A DNA stretch of 64,000 bases. Source: Blasia pusilla. Lineage: Eukaryota; Marchantiophyta; Marchantiopsida; Blasiales. Of the stretch, positions 55,927 to 64,000 are shown piece after piece. The stretch spans positions 52,576,001-52,640,000 of the forward strand of contig CM114272.1 in the NCBI GenBank assembly GCA_050084515.1. The letters are read 5' to 3'. Every line of letters begins with the position of its first letter. Positions within the stretch are counted from its first letter, which is position 1. A program made the translations under genes and the position numbers. The notes beneath the pieces were generated by a model, which did not search any database, had not been told where the DNA came from, and saw only the letters and a program-made list of their open reading frames with translations.

Positions 55927-57614
55927 TCAATTCCGTCATCTCCGCAACACTGCCACACTACAGAAACTCGCCGTGCTAATCCCTCCGAAGAGATCTAACA
56001 CTCTCATACCCTGTTTCAAACGATGCCACACAACATGTGTGGTACCCGAAGATATGAAGTCTCCACCCCAAGAGCACGACCGTCACCTGACTCTGTATGC
56101 TCCAAGACAAAGGCACGGCTCCATGTTTGCCTCACGAGCTCGTTTGACACGTCTGCACTCCCGGAACTCAACGCTCATCCCCAATAACGATAAAGAATCT
56201 CTACACCATGGGAAGAAACACCCATCTTGGTATGTCTCTCTGTGGGACTATCCACTATGGGAGTATCCTCCGCATGTGTGCTCCTCTCCCGGAACCCTCT
56301 TGATCAGCTAACCCCACCAGTAAATATTGCCAACATGATCACCGTATCCTCACGTGGTCCACCATCACTACCCCCTGCAAACAACACCGATAGATGGCTA
56401 ACCCGTTCGTCACTTGATCGCCACCCTGGCCGATAAGAAATTATCTCCTCCCAAAAATCTACAATGAACCCAAGGGGATACAACACTGTACTCCCTACCA
56501 ACACATCATACGACTCTATTAGTGTGGTAATCGCTCGACTACACACCACTGCACTATCCGACTCATGCTTTGGCTCGAGTCTAACCACCAAATCCTATCG
56601 AGTCATGTACTACGTGGGTGATACGCCCCCAATAGAGGTTTGTATCTGAAAGATACAATGCTCGATGTCGCCTTTTCGTAACCCCAACGCCAAACATGTA
56701 GTCTTCCCTAACATCAAGGGCTGCGCTCCCGAATCAAGTAGGACACGCTATAAGTGGTACACCATACATGTGGGACTAACCAAGGGGAATTCTCTAGCTC
56801 AATTATCCAACAACACCACACCTGGTGTGATCATGGCTCGCTCTATCACTGGCTTAGCAGGAAAATCTATCAACTTCGCCGCCGCAGCATGCCATGACTT
56901 TGTGGAGGACGTCCCGAGCACCTGCTCTGAGGGCAAGTCCACCACCTCCTCCACTACCTCTAAATGAGAGGCAATTACCTCTCCATGCTCACACAACATG
57001 GCGGCAAGCCGGAACATGTCCGCCGGTCCAACTCCCAACGTCGCCACCTCCATGGCGGAAAACAACGGACCTTGGCTCACCCTAGTGGCCACCTCCAACA
57101 ACGTGGTCAACACTAGCTCTACCCGAGCTGGCATAGGAGTCGTCTCTCCAACTCCTCATGACATCAACGCTCCTGCCTCACTCGTGGGAACTACCGATCA
57201 TTGAGGCACCATTAACGGTGTATGCAGTGCCTCTAACAACGTGAACGACTAGGGAATCCTGCCCTGCCGCCCATCGGTCCCCTCCTGTGGGTCAATCTCT
57301 ACCCCACCTCTTGATGGCTTGGTTAATCTCACGGCACCCCAAGTCACCACTATAGTAGCCTCAACCTGAGCCGCACAACACATAAATCCCATTCGTGCAG
57401 AATCCTCACAACATAGTGGTAAGATGTGGAGGCTGGCGCCACACTAGCTACTCTCAGCTCCATGCTTGCCCTTAGTTGCATCATCGTCATGACATCAATC
57501 CTTTTCTCCAACTGATCGATGCGAGTAAAGATCCCTACATCGAGTGTACGTCCTCCATCTCTTGTGACTGATGATGGAACTCTACCATATCACATCAGTT
57601 AGGATAGATCAACA
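55927..57614 (-). pseudogene. non-autonomous derivative copy F: gag end, protease region, methyltransferase motif I
   Basis: Minus-strand reading includes the coiled-coil end of gag (near 57480-57570, RIDQLEKRIDVM), the linker (57134-56799, AAMLCEHGEV and VLGTSSTKSWHAAAAK) and the protease core near 56750-56640 with a degraded catalytic loop. It then shows YDVLVGSTVLYPLGF (56510-56465), and motif I (VLDLFGGIS, near 55985-56015). After motif I the coding sequence breaks off into 3' UTR-like sequence where D1 is inserted. The other side of the 3' UTR is at 35384-35613. Confidence 0.65.
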
Positions 57615-58197
57615 TGTCGTGCGAATACACATCGCTCCCAACATACATTGGCTGTCATGCACACACATGTCTAAGATCCATCTACATATGAATCCTAATA
57701 TCTCTACACATGAGCGACTGGACAACCCCAATATAAAGTTGAATATGCACTGTAGTCTTTGATGAAATCTACAATCAACCGTGCTTCATCCAAACAGCCA
57801 TATTGGTGAATCAGATATACACTGTTGTAACAATAAGGAAAAGTGTATGTCGTGCGCATACACATCCCTACACAACATACATCGCTGTCACCGAACACAC
57901 ACACAAACACGCACGATCCCATGCTAACTCATGGCATCCAAACAACGAGACAAGAAGTACCAAAATATCTCCAAGTAAGATCCAATCTCTCTCTACACAA
58001 TCTCACACCATAGCTCTCAAAGGTGTGCACTCTCTCTCATGTCAAACCAAATCCACTCTCCTAATGAGAGGCTTGGGTTACACTCACAAGGCAAGGGACC
58101 ATAACTACGCAACACCAATGCCAAGAGGTTTGACAAAGAGAGAATGAGCTCTCAAGCTCTCTCTCCTTGGGATATATACCCCTCCCCTCTCCCAAGC
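57615..58197 (-). repeat. LTR family C fragment(s), inverted
   Basis: 58197-57848 matches LTR-C, including the TATA region (GGTATATATCCC on minus near 58165-58180), and ends GTGTATGCGCACGACA at 57848. A further 230 bp ends in nearly the same terminal motif (GTGTATTCGCACGACA at 57615) before copy F coding sequence. The upper end is cut by element H. Confidence 0.6.
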
Positions 58198-58550
58198 TGT
58201 AACCATCCTTTGTTAGTCATAGTTAAGTTAGAATCTATGACATGAAGCGCATAAGTGGGAAAGAATCAACCAAAAAGAGAAAAGACAAGATACATGAGAT
58301 AAAGATGAGAGTGGGGCCATACGTTGGTGAAAATGGAGATAAGGATGAGGTTGAGGAAGATGAGGTTGGGACATTAGACTCCAAAGAAGATTCTCTCATG
58401 CTTTGAGAGTAGGACATGTGGCATAAGGATAGGTAGAGCTAATTTGTCTTCATTGTACCTATCTCTAAGTATATAAAGGAAGAGGAGAGGCCTTGAGGGC
58501 ATTCTACCTTTGAGCAACTCGAGAGTGGTTCCGTGAGCTGGAGAGTTACA
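58198..58550 (+). repeat. 5' LTR of chromovirus H
   Basis: It starts TGTAACCATCC and ends GAGTTACA (353 bp), followed after one base by a primer-binding site. It matches the 3' LTR from 63785 with one substitution and one 15-bp indel over the 216 bp visible. Confidence 0.93.
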
Positions 58551-58551
58551 A

Positions 58552-58563
58552 TGGTATTAGAGC
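58552..58563 (+). promoter_or_regulatory. primer-binding site of H (initiator tRNA-Met type)
   Basis: TGGTATTAGAGC follows the 5' LTR and matches the common plant retrotransposon site TGGTATCAGAGC with one change. Confidence 0.85.
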
Positions 58564-59144
58564 AAGGTTGCTCTTCCAACGAGAGTGGATTACCCCTCTT
58601 GGAAGGATGACTAAGTAATGATATACTATTTAGAGTAGATAGGTTGTTAGAGGCTGGCAGTGGCTATAGAGCTGCAAGTAGAGTAAGGGGGAAGGGCTGT
58701 TTTGCAGGTAATGGATGGAGGGGGAGCGAGAGTGGCTCCTAATTTTCCGTTTCTTAATCCGTTCACCATCAAACTCTTATATGTAGATAGACACTGGTTC
58801 ACGAGATACCTCGTATATCACTTTGGTGAAGTTTTCATGACGCAAGTGATGGAGTGTCGCTATCCGGTGATCCTCCCTATTGTTACATATGATCGTGTGT
58901 GGGATTGCACTATTTATATATTATTTTAGAGGAGATATGGGGAATGGATTTGAATAGCCCCCACAAGTGTTTTTTAACACTCGATGTATAGTCCATGTGG
59001 TTTGTCAACCTAAGATAGCATATAGAGAGTTTATGGTGAGGAAGTTTGGCCAAGAGTATTATAATGAAGTCATTGCGTCAACACTGCCTTTTGTAGTCCC
59101 TATTGTGCGAAATTGGCAGGTGTATATCTTGATCTTATATTAGA
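58564..59144 (+). other. 5' leader of chromovirus H
   Basis: Untranslated sequence between primer site and gag. No motif is recognised. A 75-codon ORF (58702-58929) has no family features. Confidence 0.5.
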
Positions 59145-60301
59145 GTGATAGTAAAGGGTCAGGGGAAAGTCGAAGCGATCATGGAAGAAACTTTGAGGGA
59201 TATGATTCGTGAATTAAGAGAGTTGAGAGTTGCATTTGATCAAAGTCAAAACCAAGTCCAAGAATTAGCGCAAGAAGTTGCTTCGGTCAGAAATATGAGA
59301 GTAGAGAGAGAGAGAGAGAGTTCTTCTGATAGGTGGGATGGAGACGGAAACCACGAGTGTCGTGACTTCTGGGGAGAGTGACGAAACCTTAAGGGCACGA
59401 GCATTGGAGGCCCAAGCAAAGACAAAGAGTGATGGAGATGAATGCTCAAGCCTCATTGATATTGAAAATGACAAAGGCATGCAAGGTAGAACCGTACAAA
59501 GGAAGTCGAGCCATGGGGGTATTAGAGGGTTGGATCACTCGGATGGAAATCCATTTATCCCTTTTCAACATTGATGATCATATTGCAGGGATGTTCGTAA
59601 GATCTTGGTCAATCGATCGAGCATTGACATGGTATCAAGGATGGGAGAGATCCTTGATTGAAACAACTCAACAAATTACATGGAGCGGAATGAAGCAAGG
59701 GCTGCTGCAAAATTTCCAAGCTGTGGATCCAATCCTCACTGCTAGAATGAAATTATGGCGACTGGAGCAGAAAGGAACTGTGGAGGACTACATCGAAGAG
59801 TTTCGTGACTTGCAGATACAAATCCGTGACATGAGTGGGCCAGAAGCTCTCGATCTGTTTAAGAGAGGTTTGAAGAAGAAGGTGCGTCAAGAGGTGATTC
59901 GAGACAACCCAAAAGATATCAATGAAGCAATCGCATGTGCCCAACGTATGGAAAATGTGTACGAAGGAGGAGGAGAGGTGGTTGCTTCCATGAACAACCA
60001 CTACGGACCCACACCCATGGAGTTGGGTAACCTTCGAGCACGAGATGGTTATGCGCCGCGAAGGTATAATGGAAGGGTGCCAATGGAGAGAGATCAGAAC
60101 CCCAACATACAAGGGATTGCTCCTCGAACCGACGGTGTCGAGGTTCCTAGAGGAGGGAGAGAATTCGAAGTCCGAAGAGATACACGCCAATGTTTTGAGT
60201 GTGGTAGATATGGTCATATAGCCATGAATTGTTATTTTCGTAGGCTCGGAAATAGGCCATATCGTCGCCCCCTTAATCATCTTGAAGGAGGGCATATGTA
60301 G
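59145..60301 (+). pseudogene. Gag of chromovirus H (frameshifted)
   Basis: The N-terminal coiled coil (EETLRDMIRELRELRVAF) lies in one frame (59145-59381), with shifts near 59340-59430. The capsid and nucleocapsid (59429-60301) then stay open: GWITRMEIHLSLF, WYQGWERSL, KGTVEDYIEEFRDLQ and a zinc knuckle CFECGRYGHIAMNC. It is typical of the retrotransposon gag family. Confidence 0.85.
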
Positions 60302-61047
60302 GAAGATGACGAAGAAGGCGGACCTCAAGGAAACGCCAACCACAAGTAATCGCGCATCGCGGATATACTGGTTCTAACAAAAGGAGGAAAGGCAAGGGTC
60401 GACACAAACATGTGGAGGTAAATGGTTTGAAGAGAGGAGAAACACGTCTCATTGTTATAGACGGGGAAGTAGAAGGATCCCAAGTTAGAGTGTTGATTGA
60501 TCCTAGGGCGACAGAAAACTTCCTTTCAAGAGCCATAACTATGAAATTGGGCTTAGCTTTAGAGAGGGATCAAAAAGAAGAGGTAGAATTACCAAACGGG
60601 CAAACAGAAAAGATTGAGAAGCTTCCTCGAAGGGTAGAGTTGAGGAAGTATCTGGAAGAGTTGGAGATGAAGGTCATTAGGTTAGCACGTTATGATGTTA
60701 TCTTGGGAAAGACATGGATGGAACAGTATAATCCAGAGGTAGATTGGAGAAAGAAGATTGTGAAGACCCGAGAGTGGAAGCTTTACGGAGACAGAGTCAA
60801 ATCACGTCCTAGAACCCTACCCCTATATGTAATAGGAAAAACCGCCCTCAAACATCAAGATGTATGTTTCCTAGGTTTAATAAGAGATGTTTATGATTTG
60901 AAAAAATATTCAGAGGTACCAGACGAGTTGAGAGAAGTATTGGAGGAATACAAAGATGTATTCCCAAATGATTTACCATCAGGGTTACCACCCAAACGGA
61001 GGGTAGACCACAAGATTGAGATCCTTCCAGGAAGCACACCACCATGA
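60302..61047 (+). pseudogene. protease of chromovirus H (catalytic loop altered)
   Basis: The open frame 60412-61047 resembles retropepsin plus the linker to RT: VLIDPRATENFLS sits where family members read D-S-G-A-T, so Ser-Gly is replaced by Pro-Arg. YDVILGKTWM marks the C-terminal motif and DLPSGLPPKRRVDHKIE leads to RT. A TGA at 61045-61047 ends the frame before KAPYRLAP. Protease is probably inactive. Confidence 0.85.
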
Positions 61048-62439
61048 AAAGCTCCTTACCGCTTAGCTCCAAGAGAATTAGAAGAATGCAAAGCCCAAGT
61101 GGAGGAGATGTTGCAGAAAGGCTTCATCCAACCAAGCGTCTCGCCATATGGAGCCCCTGTCATTTTTGTGAAAAAGAAGGATGGAAGCATGCGATTGTGT
61201 ATCGACTATCGAGCACTGAATCAACAAACAGTCAAAAACAAATATCCATTACCAAGAATGGATGATTTGTTCGACCAACTACAAGGAGCAAAATACTTCA
61301 CCAAACTTGACCTTCGTAGCGGCTACAACCAAATTCGAATTGCGGATGAAGATGTGCACAAGATCTTTTGCATTACTAGGTATGGACACTTTGAATACTT
61401 ACTCATGCCATTTGGTCTTACTAATGCACCTGCAACCTTTATGGGCCTAATGAATGATATCTTTCGTCCATATTTAGATAAGTCTGTCATTGTATTCTTA
61501 GATGATATCTTAGTCTATAGTAAAACGATAGAGAAGCATATAAATCATCTACGAGAAGTCCTTCAAATCCTAAGAGATAATTAGTTGTATGCTAAAGCGT
61601 CAAAATGTGAGTTCGATAAAACAGAAGTTGATTATCTAGGGCATCGAGTAAGCGCAGAAGGTATCCAAGTGATGAGTGAGAAGGTAGAAGCGATCCAAAA
61701 ATGGAGTGCACCAGAGGATCAAACTCAATTGAAGAGTTTTCTAGGGTTAACAGGATTCTATCGAAGATTTGTCAAAGGTTTTGCTCAAATTGCACAATCC
61801 TTAACAGCTTTACTAGGGAAAGGACAAAAATGGAATTGGAGCACATCACAAGAGATTGTTTTTTAATCATTAAAGGATGCCTTGATCAAAGCCCCTATAT
61901 TGAAGTGGTATGATCATAATCGACCCATCAAGTTGGCCACAGATGCTTCAGGTACTAGCATTGGAGGAGTACTACAACAAGAATGGGAGGATGGATGGCA
62001 TCCTATTACCTTCTTTTCTGGCAAGCTATTGCCATCGGAGCAAAACTACCATACAACTGAGCGAGAATAACTTGCTATTGTGTTGGCAACCAAGCATTGG
62101 AAACATTACTTGGGCGATAAGGAGTTTGTGGTGGAGACTGATCACAAGCCCTTGGTCTACTTAGAATCCCAGAAGGAGCTCTCCAAACATCAAATTCGAT
62201 GGGCAGAATGGCGACAATAATTCATGATGAAAATTGTCTATGTGGAAGGAAAGAAGTACTTGGCAGACGCCTTGACTCGTATACCACATATGAATAACAT
62301 ATCTGAAGTGGAGATTCACTCTAGTTGGTGGAAAAAGTTATCCAGAGCCACAAAGGAGGATGAAGAAATTGCAGTGGCTATTCATGCCAACAGAGTATAC
62401 AAGGCTTAAGGATTGGTTTTCCATAAAGGTAAAGTATAG
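61048..62439 (+). pseudogene. reverse transcriptase and RNase H of chromovirus H
   Basis: All segments share one frame with the protease. RT motifs include [49 protein letters not shown] and the catalytic FLDDILVYS. RNase H begins IKLATDASGTSIG and continues TDHKPLVYL. Stops lie at 61582 (TAG), 61864, 62068, 62218, 62407 (TAA) and 62437 (TAG). At 61864 and 62218 the context suggests a former Gln codon. Confidence 0.92.
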
Positions 62440-63771
62440 ATCCCACAAGATCCACAATTACGCACTGAAATATTGTCTGAAGCTCACGACACAGTCATTG
62501 CGGGTCATATGGGAGCTGAAAAAACCTTAGAGGGATTACAACGAGCGTACTATTGGCCCAAAATGAGAGAAGATGTTGACATATATGTAAGAAGTTGTAG
62601 GATTTGTCAACAAATCAAGGCTAGTAACACAAAACCAGCAGGATTGTTGCAGCCGATCCCAATACCTCAAAAACGTTGGGAACAAGTCACTATGGATCTT
62701 GTTTGTGAGCTACCATGTACGATCACGGGATATGACTCTATTGTGGTCTTTGTGGATAGATTAAGCAAGATGATACACCTTCGTCCGACCAAGAAGACTG
62801 TGACTGCACCAGAGTTGGCTAGGATCTACATCGAGACAGTCTTTGTCCATCATGGTCTTCCTAAAGTGCTTATCACTGATAGGGGAACCCATTTCACGAG
62901 TTTATTTTGGAAGGCTTTATTCGGATTGCTCCAAACTAAAATAGCCATGTCTACGACTTATCACCCTCAAACTGATGGACAAACTGAAAGGGCCAACCGT
63001 ACTATTGAGGATATGCTACGCGCCTTAACATTGGAGGATCAACAAGGATGGGACTCATTGTTACCCTTAGTAGAGTTCTCATACAATAACTCCATGAACT
63101 CTTCCACTAAGATCACACCGTTCTTTTTAATGCATGGCGAGCATCCCTCAATTCCTTCTAGTCTCACTCGAATAGGGAAAAGTCTGAGGGAACCTACAAA
63201 GGTAGCTGCAGTTAATGAGTTTGTGGACCAAATTCAGAAAGGGGTTCAACTTGCTAAGGAGAAGTTGGTTATTGCCCAAAATCGACAAAAAAAATATGCA
63301 GATGCTCATCGTCGAGATGTCGAGTTTTGTGAAGGGGACAAGGTTTGGTTAGTAACAACCAATTTATCATTAGTAGGAGTTCGTAAGCTTAATCCTGGCT
63401 ATATTGGGCCTTTCACTATCCTACAAAAAGTGGGCGTCGTGGCATATAAGCTAGACCTACCGATGCATATGAAAATCCATCATGTGTTTCATATCTCTCT
63501 TCTTCGACCGTTTATTCCACGCCCTAAGAGATTTAAGGATAATATTGTCACTCCACCACTACCTCAAATAGTCGGAGATCATGAAGAATTTGAAGTGGAA
63601 CGTATCTTGAAGAAACGCACTCGAGGAGCTCATCACCAACGAGTTGAATATTTGGTCCAATGGAAAGGATATCCACTATTTGAGGCCATATGGGAACCCT
63701 CAGCCAACTTGGCGAACGCACCATTAATAGTGCAAGAGTTTGAAAGTTCTCACGAGGACGTTGTGTCTTAA
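62440..63771 (+). CDS. integrase with C-terminal chromodomain of H
   Basis: The open frame from 62473 (432 codons) contains the HHCC zinc domain (HDTVIAGHMGAEKT to CRICQQ), catalytic core (MDLVCELP, ITDRGTHF, GQTERANR) and GPF-type module (GYIGPFTIL). A chromodomain spans about residues 377-425, with EVERILKKR, EYLVQWKGY and WEPSANL. The chromodomain defines chromoviruses and directs integration to chromatin with methylated histone tails. This is the best preserved part of H. Confidence 0.95.
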   Translation: MPQDPQLRTEILSEAHDTVIAGHMGAEKTLEGLQRAYYWPKMREDVDIYVRSCRICQQIKASNTKPAGLLQPIPIPQKRWEQVTMDLVCELPCTITGYDSIVVFVDRLSKMIHLRPTKKTVTAPELARIYIETVFVHHGLPKVLITDRGTHFTSLFWKALFGLLQTKIAMSTTYHPQTDGQTERANRTIEDMLRALTLEDQQGWDSLLPLVEFSYNNSMNSSTKITPFFLMHGEHPSIPSSLTRIGKSLREPTKVAAVNEFVDQIQKGVQLAKEKLVIAQNRQKKYADAHRRDVEFCEGDKVWLVTTNLSLVGVRKLNPGYIGPFTILQKVGVVAYKLDLPMHMKIHHVFHISLLRPFIPRPKRFKDNIVTPPLPQIVGDHEEFEVERILKKRTRGAHHQRVEYLVQWKGYPLFEAIWEPSANLANAPLIVQEFESSHEDVVS

Positions 63772-63773
63772 AT

Positions 63774-63784
63774 GGGGGGAGGTT
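63774..63784 (+). promoter_or_regulatory. polypurine tract of H
   Basis: GGGGGGAGGTT directly abuts the 3' LTR start TGTAACC and follows the pol stop by only a few bases. Confidence 0.88.
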
Positions 63785-64000
63785 TGTAACCATCCTTTGT
63801 TAGTCATAGTTAAGTTAGAATCTATGACATGAAGCGCATAAGTGGGAAAGAATCAACCAAAAAGAGAAAAGACAAGATACATGAGATAAAGATGAGAGTG
63901 GGGCCATACGTTGGTGAAAATGGAGATAAGGATGAGGTTGGGACATTAGACTCCAAAGGAGATTCTCTCATGCTTTGAGAGTAGGACATGTGGCATAAGG
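63785..64000 (+). repeat. 3' LTR of H (runs off the window)
   Basis: The first 216 bp match 58198-58428 apart from a 15-bp deletion of TTGAGGAAGATGAGG and one A/G difference. The far end and the target duplication lie outside the window. Confidence 0.93.

Noticed and set aside
36208-55930. Host origin of the methyltransferase gene with retroelements inserted around it
   Set aside because: The same domain lies between protease and RT in four copies, and the D1 reading frame joins methyltransferase to RT once T is removed.

Overview
This window looks like transposon-dense nuclear DNA from a plant. The evidence is one small spliced exon pair with a plant-like CTAAC branch point, a Gypsy element with a primer-binding site matching plant tRNA-Asp (Tat/Athila style), a chromodomain Gypsy element, Copia remnants, and many stops that look like C-to-T decay of methylated DNA. 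A bryophyte, lycophyte, fern or streptophyte alga would fit, because DNMT3-type methyltransferases persist in non-flowering plant lineages, but the sequence cannot name the host. No bacterial or organellar features were seen. The only likely host gene is the 3' end of an unrecognised gene at 1-497.

The main content is several copies of a Ty3/Gypsy retrotransposon with an unusual polyprotein: gag (two zinc knuckles), retropepsin, a DNA cytosine-5 methyltransferase (DNMT3-like motif order), reverse transcriptase, RNase H, integrase, then a C-terminal PHD finger. Copy D1 (minus strand, 35618-55922) is the best preserved. It has a matched 4-bp target duplication, an open methyltransferase frame and a complete PHD finger, but is split by a nested 10.6-kb Gypsy element. 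Copy A (plus, about 3.7-11.66 kb) lost its RT. Copy B (plus, about 24.0-33.32 kb) is nearly complete but its integrase is cut. Copy G (minus, 17.5-21.26 kb) is a scrambled short derivative between two LTRs. E is an isolated gag (22.0-23.4 kb). F and I (minus) are internally deleted non-autonomous derivatives. At least three LTR families (here A, B and C) accompany these copies.

Layout: 1-0.95 kb host gene end; 0.95-3.7 kb no recognised gene; 3.7-11.66 kb copy A; 11.66-17.5 kb two converging Copia fragments around an LTR-B and its leader; 17.5-21.26 kb copy G; 21.26-24.0 kb gag E and an LTR-C; 24.0-33.32 kb copy B; 33.32-35.61 kb LTR-B copies, non-autonomous 3' ends and a hAT-like MITE; 35.62-55.92 kb D1 with nested element T (39648-50212, perfect CTCAT duplication); 55.93-58.2 kb copy F and an LTR-C; 58.2-64 kb chromovirus H, whose 3' LTR runs off the window.

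As a system, the D1-type polyprotein joins a DNA-methylation writer to a histone-tail reader on the integrase. The inference is that the element may place or read chromatin marks at its own insertions. No copy here is intact, so activity would have to come from other genomic copies.
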